Source: Oligoflexia bacterium (lineage in GTDB: Bacteria > Bdellovibrionota > UBA1018). Taken from it: 64,000 bases of DNA. The position numbers were made by a program, and so were the translations under genes. The stretch spans positions 62,001-126,000 of the forward strand of contig JACMQW010000016.1 in the NCBI GenBank assembly GCA_014376785.1, in the 5' to 3' direction. Every line of letters begins with the position of its first letter. The first letter of the stretch is position 1. The notes under the pieces were generated by a model. That model had not been told where the DNA came from and made no database searches. It was given only the letters and a program-made list of their open reading frames with translations. Below are positions 55,813-64,000 of this stretch, in pieces.

Positions 55813-57042
55813 ATGGTCACTCTAAACAAAAATGTTAGACCTCTGACGATGAAATACGCACCCCTCTTCACCCGCATAAAAAATCTCATTACGAATGAAC
55901 GGCGCATCGGAGTAGAGATCTTGGAATGTCTCCACGACATCGAAAAAAATAGGGCGTATTCCGAACTTCATTACGACGGACTCTATTCCTTCTGCGTTCA
56001 CGAGCTCAAGTTCACGGATGCTCAAGCCTACCAACGCATTCAAGCAATGCGCGCGCTTCGAGAAGTACCAGAAATGAAGCCGCTGATCGAATCTGGCTCC
56101 CTATCCGTATCGAACGTAGCTAAGGTTCATACCCACTTCCGAAAAGAAGCAAAGGAAGGCCGTCGCGAAAATGCGGCTGGAAAAAGAGAATTATTCTTTG
56201 CCATGGAAAACCTTTCTTCTCGCGCCGCGGATAAAATACTTGCGGAACGACGCGGAGAAGAGCCCACCGAGAAACTCATTTTGGAGTTGGATCGAGAACT
56301 CGCTGAGCTCTGGAATCAAGCCAAGCACCTGGCTGCCCACCGAAGCCGAGGCGACGCTTCCGAAGTACTGAAGATCATGACTCTCGAATGGCTAGAGCGA
56401 AACGACCCGCTTCGAGCCAAAGAAAAAAAACGAAAAAATTCAGCAGCCGCAAAAAAGAGGCAACGCGATCAACAGAAAGATAAATCGGACCCTGAAAATC
56501 TCCGAGCAGTGCAAAATCCGATGAGCCGACTCGCTGAATCAAAGCCTCAGAAGTCTGAATCAAAATCAACTCCGCCCGACTCCGAAAGAGTAAACGGCGT
56601 TCATTCAAAGATCGCGCAGGCGAACCAAAGCAATCAAGACATTGAAGTTGCGCAAATGACCTCACTAAAACTACCCAATTTTCGACGTTCAGTAAGAAAT
56701 GCTGCAGAAAAAAATACCTTAAACCGCACTTCAAATCGAGGCGCTCAAAATTCCCTATTTCCTGACCGAAAACAACGCACTGAACCCTGGACGTTCCTCA
56801 TTTCTCCGGAAAATCGGCGCAGGCCATCGTTGCAACTAAGACGAGAAATTTGGAAGCATCATGAAGGCAAATGCGAAAAATGCGCTTCAACTTACGCGCT
56901 TGAGATCGACCACATCATTCCCTACTCGTGTGGAGGACTCACCACCAGAGACAACCTTCGATTACTCTGCAGAAATTGCAATCAGAGTCGCAAACTTAAT
57001 CAAAATCAGACTGTACGTCCCCTGACTCGAAACGCTCCCTAG
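55813..57042 (+). CDS. HNH endonuclease
   Basis: 409 residues. Central part charged and low complexity (KEKKRKNSAAAKKRQRDQQKDK), which fits a DNA-binding linker. The C-terminal HNH nuclease domain (about 335-400) has the segment HEGKCEKCASTYALEIDHI followed by PYSCGGLTTRDNLRLLCRNCN, giving two Cys-x2-Cys zinc pairs and DH. The ATG at 55813 is used; TTG at 55798 and ATG at 55849 are alternatives. No partner methylase or integrase is adjacent, so it is probably a stand-alone nuclease. It is flanked by two minisatellites. Confidence 0.87.
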   Translation: MVTLNKNVRPLTMKYAPLFTRIKNLITNERRIGVEILECLHDIEKNRAYSELHYDGLYSFCVHELKFTDAQAYQRIQAMRALREVPEMKPLIESGSLSVSNVAKVHTHFRKEAKEGRRENAAGKRELFFAMENLSSRAADKILAERRGEEPTEKLILELDRELAELWNQAKHLAAHRSRGDASEVLKIMTLEWLERNDPLRAKEKKRKNSAAAKKRQRDQQKDKSDPENLRAVQNPMSRLAESKPQKSESKSTPPDSERVNGVHSKIAQANQSNQDIEVAQMTSLKLPNFRRSVRNAAEKNTLNRTSNRGAQNSLFPDRKQRTEPWTFLISPENRRRPSLQLRREIWKHHEGKCEKCASTYALEIDHIIPYSCGGLTTRDNLRLLCRNCNQSRKLNQNQTVRPLTRNAP

Positions 57043-57062
57043 TAAAATTTTGAATAGCGACT

Positions 57063-57182
57063 GGAGTCGTAATTGGAGTCGTAATTGGAGTCGTAATTGG
57101 AGTCGTAATTGGAGTCGTAATTGGAGTCGTAATTGGAGTCGTAATTGGAGTCGTAATTGGAGTCGTAATTGGAATGGTAATT
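57063..57182 (+). repeat. Tandem repeat of 12 bp, nine perfect copies and one diverged
   Basis: GGAGTCGTAATT repeats nine times perfectly (57063-57170), then once with changes (57171-57182). It begins 21 bp after the HNH stop and ends 22 bp before the isochorismatase stop. No spacers, so not a CRISPR. Confidence 0.95.
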
Positions 57183-57204
57183 GGAAAAGTGATCGGGCAA
57201 CAAT

Positions 57205-57804
57205 CTACCGCTGAAACGCCGCGATCACTTCTTCAGTCGAAAGCACGTCCGCCTGCTTCGGAAAAACCTTCTCGACTAATACTCGATGCACTTCATCGTC
57301 ACTGTCCGCGCAGGCATCATGAACGACCAAACAATGATAATCTTTATCCGCCGCTACTCGAAGTGTGGAAAGAACCACCCCGCTCGTCGCGACGCCGAAC
57401 AGAACAATCGTATCGATATCTCTTGCTCGGAGAATTGCTTCGAGATCGGTGTCTGAGAAAGCGCCCACCCTTCGTTTATACACGCAAGGTTCGCGTTCCC
57501 GCACCGTCGATGATTCGGCCAACGAAAGCGGATGAAGCTCGCTCCCTGCCTTGCCTTGAATCAAGACTCCCCGTTCCTTAATGGCCGAAAACATTTTATT
57601 ACGCGAATTCACTTCCGGATAACCATCGCGAAAAGCCACGCCCACATGAACCACCAGCGCTCCTACTTTACGCGCCTCCGCGAGTACTTTCTCTGCTTTA
57701 CCCAAAATTTGGTAAGACTGATCATTCACGCCGGCTAAAATGGTGGGCTGAAGATCCATCGCCACTACTGCAGTCCGCGCGGGATTTAATCGAATCGATG
57801 TCAT
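57205..57804 (-). CDS. Isochorismatase-superfamily hydrolase lacking the catalytic Cys
   Basis: 199 residues, no signal. The catalytic Asp is in VVAMDLQ and Lys in VYKRRVGAF. The nucleophile motif, usually ending GxxTxxCV, reads GVATSGVVLSTLR with Gly where Cys sits in most amidase-type members. The isochorismatases EntB and PhzD also lack that Cys, so a non-amidase reaction is possible. The ATG at 57804 has GAGAGGA seven bases upstream; TTG at 57819 is less likely. Substrate unknown. Confidence 0.82.
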   Translation of the reverse strand: MTSIRLNPARTAVVAMDLQPTILAGVNDQSYQILGKAEKVLAEARKVGALVVHVGVAFRDGYPEVNSRNKMFSAIKERGVLIQGKAGSELHPLSLAESSTVREREPCVYKRRVGAFSDTDLEAILRARDIDTIVLFGVATSGVVLSTLRVAADKDYHCLVVHDACADSDDEVHRVLVEKVFPKQADVLSTEEVIAAFQR

Positions 57805-57949
57805 TTCATATCCTCTCAAATTTTACAGTGATCACTGTCCATAACTGCTGTCAGCGATTTATTTCAGTGCTCGGCTCTTTAGTGCATTAATTTTCAGAGC
57901 ATTGATTTTCGGTGCACCGCTTTTTTATCAAGTATTTTAATAATCTGAT

Positions 57950-59719
57950 TTAGCCATCCGTCTGCAGCGAGCGCTTGTCGCGCACCTTCCGGTGATAGGT
58001 AATCGCAAACCGATGCGCTTCGTCTCTAATATGAGTGAGCAATTTGTAGGCCCGCGTATGCGGGAGAAGTGGGACAGGATCGGGCTTCCCGGGTATGAAG
58101 ATGCGCTCCATCGACGAAGCGACGTCTTTTGAGCGAAAATCGCGCTGCACTCGCGCCTTCGCAAGCCCCACGACGGCGACGCCTTGAACCTGGAGCTCGT
58201 CCATGATCCCGACCGCAAACGACAACTGCCCCTTGCCGCCATCCACGACCACGAGGTCCGGCAATTCTTCTTCCCGGTTTGAAAACCTCCGCCCAAGCAC
58301 TTCACGCATCGTCGCGAAATCATTCGCGCCTTCGACCGTGCGAATCTTATAACGTCGATAAAGATTCTTATCTGGTGCTCCATCCACAAATACCACGCGC
58401 GACGCAACCGCATCCTCGCCGAGCATGTTTGAGTTATCGTAGCACTCGATGCGGAGCGGAAGTTTCGCCAGCCCGAGCGTCGCCTGAATTTCCTCCAGTG
58501 CCTTCAGCCCATGCCCGCCCTCTTTTTTCCGCGCCTGTTCCAGTGCGTGATGCGCATTCGTGCGCGCGACGTTCACGAGTTGTTTTTCTAAATCCGTCTC
58601 CGGCACGCGAATCTTCACCCCGATCGTGCGCTCGAGAAGATCCGGATCATCGGGAGACGTCGCCAGCAACACTTCACTCGGCGCAAACGCCATCGCAACC
58701 GGCAGTCCCGTCCGCATATCACTCGGCGCAGACTCCATCGCTTTTTCCATACTCGCGACTTCGGCAGCGACCTGCAGGTAATACTGCGCCAGAAATTCAA
58801 ACAGCACTTCCGAATCCGAAATCGCCTCATCCGAGTTCTGGAGACTGAGGTGGCGAACCGAAACCATCTTGCCTCCCCGAATCTGCAGCACCACCGCTTG
58901 GCCTTCGTTTGCATTGCGTGAAAGCGCGATCACATCCCGGTTCCGTTCCGCTCCGACTTCGTCGACCGACTGAGTGGCCGTAACTAAAGTCAGATTCGAG
59001 AGCTGATCCCGGAAAAATGCAGCGTCTTCGAAATCTTCGTGCTCGGCCGCGTCCTCCATCCCCCGCTCTAATTCCCGCTCCAGCTGATCACTCTTTCCAT
59101 CAAGAACGAGCACCGCGGCTTGAATCGACTCGCCGTAATCCTCTTTCGAAATCAGACCCACGCAAGGTGCCGTGCACTTCCCCATCTGATAAAGGATGCA
59201 CGGCCGAGATCGGTGGAGAAACGTATTATCAGAACAGTCGCGGAGCTTAAAAAGCTCAACCAACAACCGCATGATGCTCTTCGCGGCATAAGCCGAAGGA
59301 AACGGCCCGAAATACCGCGCTCCATCCCGCTTCACCCGCCGACTCCACTCGATGCGTGGAAAATCGTTGCCCATCTGGATGCGCAAATAAGGATAAGATT
59401 TATCGTCCTTCAGCCGGACGTTGAATTTTGGTTTGTGCTTTTTAATCAGCGTGCACTCAAGAATCAGCGCTTCGCTTTCGGTCTCCGTCAGAATGATGTC
59501 GAAATAAGAGGCCCGAGAAACCATCATTTCGGTGCGGGGAAACTCATGAGACGCGCCCTGGAAGTACGTCACCAGTCGATTCTTCAGATTTTTCGCTTTT
59601 CCGATGTAAAGAATCCCGCCCTGCTCGTCTTTCATGAGGTAGACGCCAGGTTCAGTCGGGGCTGCGCGCGCATTCGCGAGAAGCTGGATGCGATGAGGGG
59701 TCGGAACTTGATTTTCCAT
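57950..59719 (-). CDS. uvrC: Excinuclease ABC subunit C, lacking C-terminal HhH
   Basis: 589 residues. GIY-YIG nuclease at the N-terminus (GVYLMKDEQGGILYIGKAKNL), UVR domain that binds UvrB (KSDQLERELERGMEDAAEHEDFEDAAFF, in parts), and an RNase H-like second nuclease (RIECYDNSNMLGE, DLVVVDGGKGQLSFA). It makes the two cuts around DNA damage. The protein stops soon after RDEAHRFAITYHRK, where other UvrC proteins continue into tandem helix-hairpin-helix motifs. No frame downstream encodes them. The gene is otherwise complete. Confidence 0.94.
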   Translation of the reverse strand: MENQVPTPHRIQLLANARAAPTEPGVYLMKDEQGGILYIGKAKNLKNRLVTYFQGASHEFPRTEMMVSRASYFDIILTETESEALILECTLIKKHKPKFNVRLKDDKSYPYLRIQMGNDFPRIEWSRRVKRDGARYFGPFPSAYAAKSIMRLLVELFKLRDCSDNTFLHRSRPCILYQMGKCTAPCVGLISKEDYGESIQAAVLVLDGKSDQLERELERGMEDAAEHEDFEDAAFFRDQLSNLTLVTATQSVDEVGAERNRDVIALSRNANEGQAVVLQIRGGKMVSVRHLSLQNSDEAISDSEVLFEFLAQYYLQVAAEVASMEKAMESAPSDMRTGLPVAMAFAPSEVLLATSPDDPDLLERTIGVKIRVPETDLEKQLVNVARTNAHHALEQARKKEGGHGLKALEEIQATLGLAKLPLRIECYDNSNMLGEDAVASRVVFVDGAPDKNLYRRYKIRTVEGANDFATMREVLGRRFSNREEELPDLVVVDGGKGQLSFAVGIMDELQVQGVAVVGLAKARVQRDFRSKDVASSMERIFIPGKPDPVPLLPHTRAYKLLTHIRDEAHRFAITYHRKVRDKRSLQTDG

Positions 59720-59809
59720 GGTGCTCGCCGGTAAACTCTATCTTGAAATCAGGATTCCGGGCAATCGCCCCTCGCCCTAACCTCGCTTCTCCCAGGAGTT
59801 CCCCTCCCC

Positions 59810-60271
59810 ATGGTCCGTGTCGCAGAAGAAGTCCTCGCATATTGTGGAAATTGTAAAATGGATTTGAAAGCAACCGTCGTCGCCATGCGCGGCGACCAGG
59901 TGGTTCGCGTGCAATGCCGCACCTGCCGCGGCGAGCGCGCCTTCCGCGCTCCGAAGGGCGTCATTGACCCCGGCAAGGCGCCACCGCCGAAAGCCGTGAC
60001 AAAAGGGACCTCCAAACGCGCCACACGCACGGAAACGGGTGAAAAAGTCGACCATTCCGTCGGGGCCGAGTGGAGAAAAGAAATGAACCACCGAAAAGAG
60101 CGCCCGCTGAACACTTACAGCCCGAAGATGATGATCGGGATTGGCGACCGCATCGCGCATCCGACTTTTGGCGAAGGCGTCGTCTTGAAACCGATTCATC
60201 CGAACAAAGCCGAGATCATTTTCGAGATGGACATCAAAGTTCTGATCGTCGGCGGAGCCCGCACCGCTTGA
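59810..60271 (+). CDS. Zinc-ribbon protein with UvrD-Tudor-like C-terminus
   Basis: 153 residues. N-terminal zinc ribbon: CGNC (near 12-15) and CRTC (near 36-39). A basic linker follows. The C-terminal ~50 residues (YSPKMMIGIGDRIAHPTFGEGVVLKPI, in parts GIGDRIAHPTFGEGVV) resemble the Tudor/SH3-like tail of UvrD/PcrA (GDxVxHxxFGxGxV), which binds RNA polymerase. It is divergent from uvrC with 90 bp between them. A link to repair or transcription is inferred from motif and position. Confidence 0.7.
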   Translation: MVRVAEEVLAYCGNCKMDLKATVVAMRGDQVVRVQCRTCRGERAFRAPKGVIDPGKAPPPKAVTKGTSKRATRTETGEKVDHSVGAEWRKEMNHRKERPLNTYSPKMMIGIGDRIAHPTFGEGVVLKPIHPNKAEIIFEMDIKVLIVGGARTA

Positions 60272-60379
60272 TTTGAAAGCAAAATTTCGCCCCTGAAAAA
60301 AACCTCGTGACCTCCGGCTCGGTTTTCGGTAGCAGTGTGTCAACTTTGTGAATTTGGGGACTGGAACCGTGACCGTATC

Positions 60380-61138
60380 ATGAGCATCGTTTCGATTCGC
60401 GGCCTGAAAAAATCATTCGGTGAGCACGAAGTCTTGAAAGGCATCGATCTCGATATCGAACCCGGCCAGCTCATCTGTTTCATCGGCCGGTCGGGTTGTG
60501 GCAAGTCCACACTCCTGCGCACGTTGAACGGGCTCGAAGTTTTAGATGAGGGCGAGATCGAAATCGCCGGTCACTCCCTCTCTCGCAAATCGAAAACCGA
60601 TCCGCTCGACGATAAGTTCGAGAAAAAAGCGCAGGCACTCCGCAAGCACTGCGGAATGGTGTTCCAAGATTTTCGTCTCTTTCCGCACATGTCGCTTCTA
60701 GAAAACGTCGTGCTCGCCCAAACCGTCGGACAGAAAATTCCGCGCGACGAAGCGATCGCGAAATCCGAAGCACTACTCGGAAAAGTCGGTCTGCAGGCGC
60801 ACAAAGACAAGATGCCCCTCCAACTCTCCGGCGGCCAAAGTCAGCGCGGAGCCATCGCCCGTGCACTCGCCCTCTCGCCTGCGGTGATGTTGTATGATGA
60901 GCCGACCTCCGCCCTCGATCCCGAATTAGTCGACGAAGTTTTATCCGTGATGAAGGCGCTCGATCAAGAAGGCATGACCCAACTCGCAGTCACCCACGAA
61001 ATGCGATTCGCCCGCGATGCTTCTGATTACGTCGTGTACATGGAAGAAGGATCGATCGTCGAAATTGGTGCGCCGGATGTGCTCTTCAGCAGCCCGAAAG
61101 ATGATCGCACTCGCCAATTCCTGCGGAAGTTTCTCTGA
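60380..61138 (+). CDS. Polar amino acid ABC transporter ATPase (GlnQ/HisP type)
   Basis: 252 residues. Walker A GRSGCGKST, signature LSGGQSQR (Q in place of usual), Walker B LYDEPTSALDPE and switch His in AVTHEM. It powers import through the fused binding-protein/permease encoded next. Start at 60380 is the family N-terminus (MSIVSIRGLKKSFG). It overlaps the next gene (TGATG) and is translationally coupled to it. Confidence 0.94.
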   Translation: MSIVSIRGLKKSFGEHEVLKGIDLDIEPGQLICFIGRSGCGKSTLLRTLNGLEVLDEGEIEIAGHSLSRKSKTDPLDDKFEKKAQALRKHCGMVFQDFRLFPHMSLLENVVLAQTVGQKIPRDEAIAKSEALLGKVGLQAHKDKMPLQLSGGQSQRGAIARALALSPAVMLYDEPTSALDPELVDEVLSVMKALDQEGMTQLAVTHEMRFARDASDYVVYMEEGSIVEIGAPDVLFSSPKDDRTRQFLRKFL

Positions 61139-62757
61139 TGAAAGCCGCCAGCCGGGAATTCTGGAAAATTTTCTTAACCGCGAGCGGCACACCTTTGGTC
61201 GTGCTGGCCGCAGCCGCAGTAGGTGCCACATTCTCATTTACTTCCTGCCCCGACGCCCGCGCCGCCGAACCCATCCGCTGGGCCGCCGACACGGAGTCCG
61301 GTGCCCCGCTTGTTTTCCAGGACCCGAAAGAGCCGACCAAGATCATCGGGTTTGAGCGAGAAGTCATCGAAGGCGTCGCTCGCCACCTCGGCCGCTCGGC
61401 AACGTTGGTTCACAATTCCTGGGACGGACTCATCCCCGGTCTCTCGCGCGGAAATTACGACGTCATCATCAACGGGCTTGAAATCACTGAGGAGAGAAAG
61501 CGCGAAATCAGTTTCACGGATCCTTATTTCGTGACGTTTGAGCAATTAGCGGTTCGGAGGGACGAATCCACCATCGGGTCCCTCGCAAACTGCCGCGGAA
61601 AAAAAGTCGGAACGCTGAAGTTTTCTCTCGCGCAGACGATGCTTGAAAAGTTCGGTGGCATCGAGATCGTCACTTATGAGGCGGAACCGACTGCCTACGA
61701 AGATTTGAAAAATGGCCGCACCGATGCCGTTTTGCTCGATGCACCGCTTGCGATCTACAACGCAAAACCGAATCCGGCACTGAAGCTTGTCGGCGCGCCG
61801 ATCGGATCGGTCCTCTACGGAATCGGCCTGAAAAAATCAGACACCGAGTTGCTGGCACAAATGAATGGTGCCTTAGCTGAGATGGTGAAATCCGGCGAGC
61901 TCAGGCGCATCTACGACCGGTACAACCTTTGGAATCCGCTCATGGCGGAGCGTTTCGGTGATTCGCGCGAAGCCGCGCTCGAACCGCCGACCATGTATGA
62001 GTACTACCTGAACTCGACCAACCGTGAGCGCACGATCACCGAGCGACTGAAGCTCTATGTGACCTTTCTCCCCATCCTGGCGAAAGGCGCGCTCACGACT
62101 TTGAATATCTCGCTCGTGGCCATGGTACTCGCGGTCGGGCTCGGGCTCATTCTCGCGCTCATGCGCCTCTACGGTCCGAAGCCCGTGGCCATCCTCTCCC
62201 TGATCTACATCGAACTGATTCGCGGCACTCCGCTGCTGATCCAACTCTTCTTTATCTTCTACGCCCTCCCTCACGTCGGCATTCGCCTCTCGCCGTTCGT
62301 CGCAGCGGTGCTCGGACTCGGGCTGAACTACGCAGCGTATGAGGCGGAGAACTACCGCGCGGGTATCCTCGGCGTCGCAAAAGCCCAATCGGAAGCCGGC
62401 CTCGCGCTCGGACTGAGTAACCGCCAGACCGTCCGCTACATCGTGATCCCCCAAGCGCTCCGGATCGTGATTCCGCCGATCACAAACGACTTCATTTCTC
62501 TGCTAAAAGACTCGTCGCTCGTGTCCGTGATTACGATGGTTGAGCTCACTAAACTCTACGGCCAACTCGCATCGACCTACTACGACTTCTTGGGAATCGG
62601 CCTTCTAGTCGCGATGTTCTATCTGCTGCTTGGTTTGCCGTTCGTTCGCCTGGCGCGGTATGTGGAAAATCGACTAACGCCCACGGAAGCGAAAGAGCAA
62701 CGCATCGGCCTCTCAAAACGACTGCTTGGACGAGCGCTGACGAGCTCGCTCAAATAA
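61138..62757 (+). CDS. Fused solute-binding protein and permease for amino acids
   Basis: 539 residues. Residues ~1-42 are a signal/anchor (LTASGTPLVVLAAAAVGATFSF). Residues ~45-285 are an SBP_bac_3 binding domain (IRWAADTESGAPLVF, SRGNYDVIINGLEITEERKREISFTDPYF in parts). Residues ~310-525 are an ABC permease of the HisM/GlnP type with the EAA loop (EAGLALGLSNRQTVRYIVIPQALR, in parts). Fusion removes the need for a free binding protein. Together with the ATPase it is a complete importer. The amino-acid specificity is not read from sequence. Confidence 0.92.
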   Translation: MKAASREFWKIFLTASGTPLVVLAAAAVGATFSFTSCPDARAAEPIRWAADTESGAPLVFQDPKEPTKIIGFEREVIEGVARHLGRSATLVHNSWDGLIPGLSRGNYDVIINGLEITEERKREISFTDPYFVTFEQLAVRRDESTIGSLANCRGKKVGTLKFSLAQTMLEKFGGIEIVTYEAEPTAYEDLKNGRTDAVLLDAPLAIYNAKPNPALKLVGAPIGSVLYGIGLKKSDTELLAQMNGALAEMVKSGELRRIYDRYNLWNPLMAERFGDSREAALEPPTMYEYYLNSTNRERTITERLKLYVTFLPILAKGALTTLNISLVAMVLAVGLGLILALMRLYGPKPVAILSLIYIELIRGTPLLIQLFFIFYALPHVGIRLSPFVAAVLGLGLNYAAYEAENYRAGILGVAKAQSEAGLALGLSNRQTVRYIVIPQALRIVIPPITNDFISLLKDSSLVSVITMVELTKLYGQLASTYYDFLGIGLLVAMFYLLLGLPFVRLARYVENRLTPTEAKEQRIGLSKRLLGRALTSSLK

Positions 62758-62907
62758 CTGCCGGCAAGAATGAGCTGTCCTTTAAATCCGCCTTTAAGTC
62801 TTAGCCAGAAATCTGCGTATGATCGGGGCCCAAACGCCCCTAGCCCTCACCCTCATTTGAGGGTGGACGAAAGCTACGCTCTGCGCTATCGCAACCCCGA
62901 CACCCAG

Positions 62908-62948
62908 TAGTGAAGTATTAGTGAAGTATTAGTGAAGTATTAGTGAAG
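62908..62948 (+). repeat. Tandem repeat of 11 bp, three copies plus a partial
   Basis: TAGTGAAGTAT occurs three times perfectly (62908-62940), then TAGTGAAG. It lies about 44 bp before the deacetylase start. The whole interval 62758-62991 holds no gene that I can support. A short hairpin (62848-62865) has no T tract. Confidence 0.9.
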
Positions 62949-62991
62949 AAGTCGAAACGGTGCCCAAATTTCATTCCAGCAAGGAATATCA

Positions 62992-64000
62992 ATGACCCAG
63001 AAGCGACTGTTCTCCCGGACCCAAGTCTCCCTCGTCGCGAGCGCTCTGGCGCTCAGCCTCACGCTTTTCGCCTGCGCCCCAAGCGCGAAATCGACTTCGG
63101 CGATGTCCTCTTCAGTCACGCAGACGCCGGATATTTCAAATCAAAGCGCGACTTCACGACCACCCCAGTTCGTCCTCTTCGCATTCGACGGAAGTTACAA
63201 TAACGATTTCTGGGAAGAGTCACTTTCCTTTGCAAAAGAAAACGACGTCCGCTTCACCTACTTCGTCAGCGGCGTTTATTTCCTTCTGAACACGAATAAA
63301 AATATCTACCGCGAACCCACCCAAGGAGTGGGAAAATCCGCCATCGGTTTCGGCGGAAATTCTAGCGAAGGACTGCTGGCCCGGGTGAATCATGTGAACG
63401 TTGCCTTCCAGGATGGAAATGAAATCGGATCGCACGCCAATGGGCACTTCGACGGAACGAGGTACACGGTATCCGAATGGAAATCCGAATTTGCACAATT
63501 TTGGCAGCTTCTTTTTGGAGTGTATAATAACAACCGCGGTTTGAACGGCACTAGTTTGAACGGCCTTGCGGATGATTCGAGCCCATTTCTCTTCTCTCGA
63601 AAAGACATCACCGGATTTCGAGCTCCCCTCCTAGGCCGAAGTTCCGCAACCGACACCGCACTCGTGGATGCGGGCTTTCAGTACGATACGAGCCGAACTG
63701 CGGAACCCACTCACTGGCCCTATAAATCGGGCGGCCTTTGGGAATTCCCCCTCGCGCGGTTGACCATTGCGGGAACCGCAAAAAGAACTTTGTCGATGGA
63801 CTATAACTTCTTCATGGTCCAGTCGCATGCCCATGAGGACGCGGCTCACACCGAAAAATACGAGCGCGAGATGTTGCAAACCTATCAAAATTATTTTCTG
63901 AAAAACTATAATGGAAACCGCGCACCGGTTCACATCGGTCACCACTTCGTGCCATTTAACGGCGGCGCCTATTGGCGAGCCATGAAGCGGTTTGCGCAAA
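62992..64000 (+). CDS. Polysaccharide deacetylase-like lipoprotein, truncated at right edge
   Basis: Reads from ATG 62992 to the window end (336 codons, no stop). RBS AAGGAA. Lipobox TLFAC (Cys near residue 26), so it is anchored in the envelope. NodB-type deacetylase pattern: opening FAFDGSY, the metal motif H-A-N-G-H (SHANGHFDG), GFRAPLLGR, WEFPLA and later HIGHHF. The first motif has a single Asp where canonical NodB has TFDDG. It may remove acetyl groups from glycan such as peptidoglycan, but this needs the missing C-terminus and altered first motif to be weighed. Confidence 0.82.
   Translation, partial: MTQKRLFSRTQVSLVASALALSLTLFACAPSAKSTSAMSSSVTQTPDISNQSATSRPPQFVLFAFDGSYNNDFWEESLSFAKENDVRFTYFVSGVYFLLNTNKNIYREPTQGVGKSAIGFGGNSSEGLLARVNHVNVAFQDGNEIGSHANGHFDGTRYTVSEWKSEFAQFWQLLFGVYNNNRGLNGTSLNGLADDSSPFLFSRKDITGFRAPLLGRSSATDTALVDAGFQYDTSRTAEPTHWPYKSGGLWEFPLARLTIAGTAKRTLSMDYNFFMVQSHAHEDAAHTEKYEREMLQTYQNYFLKNYNGNRAPVHIGHHFVPFNGGAYWRAMKRFAQ

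Noticed and set aside
57063-57182. CRISPR array
   Set aside because: The 12-bp units are contiguous with no spacers, so this is a tandem repeat.
57937-58413. 158-residue minus-strand open frame
   Set aside because: It overlaps uvrC in another frame and its product is Arg/Trp-rich without family pattern. It is a shadow of the real gene.
62848-62865. Terminator after the ABC permease gene
   Set aside because: A 7-bp stem is present but no T tract follows, so support is poor.

Overview
The window reads as chromosomal DNA of a Gram-negative bacterium, most likely a member of the Bdellovibrionota or a related predatory or oligoflexian lineage. This is an inference from gene content, not from any database match. 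Supporting signs are many signal-peptide and lipobox proteins, outer-membrane barrels, a giant choice-of-anchor/RCC1 lipoprotein, an orphan CpaF ATPase coupled to a cupredoxin-like protein, an exported polysaccharide deacetylase, and proteins of unknown family beside widely conserved housekeeping genes. Genes are tightly packed. No rRNA, tRNA, insertion sequence, prophage or CRISPR array was seen.

Layout. 1-7.4 kb: a truncated response regulator, an outer-membrane barrel, Fe superoxide dismutase, then a cluster of small membrane or envelope proteins (DUF1328, DUF883/YqjD-like, holin-X-like, a lipoprotein) and an AsmA-like protein. 7.4-11 kb: folE, an M48 lipoprotein protease and an nfu-type Fe-S protein on the minus strand, then a secreted protein and queF on the plus strand. 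11-16.5 kb: a possible caspase-fold secreted protein, an outer-membrane barrel, typA. 16.5-26.2 kb: cinA-like, photolyase, cold-shock protein, ftsB, eno, an SRPBCC protein, sthA, cpaF and cupredoxin. 26.5-29.3 kb: small helical or membrane proteins and a PIN-PhoH ATPase. 29.4-34.5 kb: the 1677-residue repeat lipoprotein. 34.5-39 kb: a five-gene minus-strand operon rsmD-coaD-aminotransferase-lipoprotein-OMP. 39-44.3 kb: a 918-residue possible degenerate DNA methylase, a giant inverted repeat, and a ChaN-like protein. 44.3-50.8 kb: metG, a histidine kinase, an NtrC-type regulator and an exported SelO-like protein. 50.9-64 kb: a coiled-coil protein with a TonB-like partner, a sigma-region-4/anti-sigma fusion, a trypsin-like protease, an HNH nuclease flanked by minisatellites, an isochorismatase-like hydrolase, uvrC, a zinc-ribbon/Tudor-like protein, an amino-acid ABC transporter and a deacetylase cut by the right edge.

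Two threads stand out. First, several intergenic regions carry good -24/-12 (sigma-54) promoters with the GG-N10-GC core. The best are a divergent pair at 2545-2561 (minus) and 2750-2766 (plus) with mirrored candidate activator sites, and one at 26456-26472 with a perfect IHF consensus upstream. The strongest drive small envelope or unknown genes, which suggests a sigma-54 envelope regulon. Second, the window encodes a sensor kinase and a GAFTGA-containing sigma-54 activator translationally coupled to an exported protein that resembles the SelO pseudokinase/AMPylase family. A periplasmic SelO-like enzyme co-expressed with a two-component system is the best candidate here for an undescribed system.
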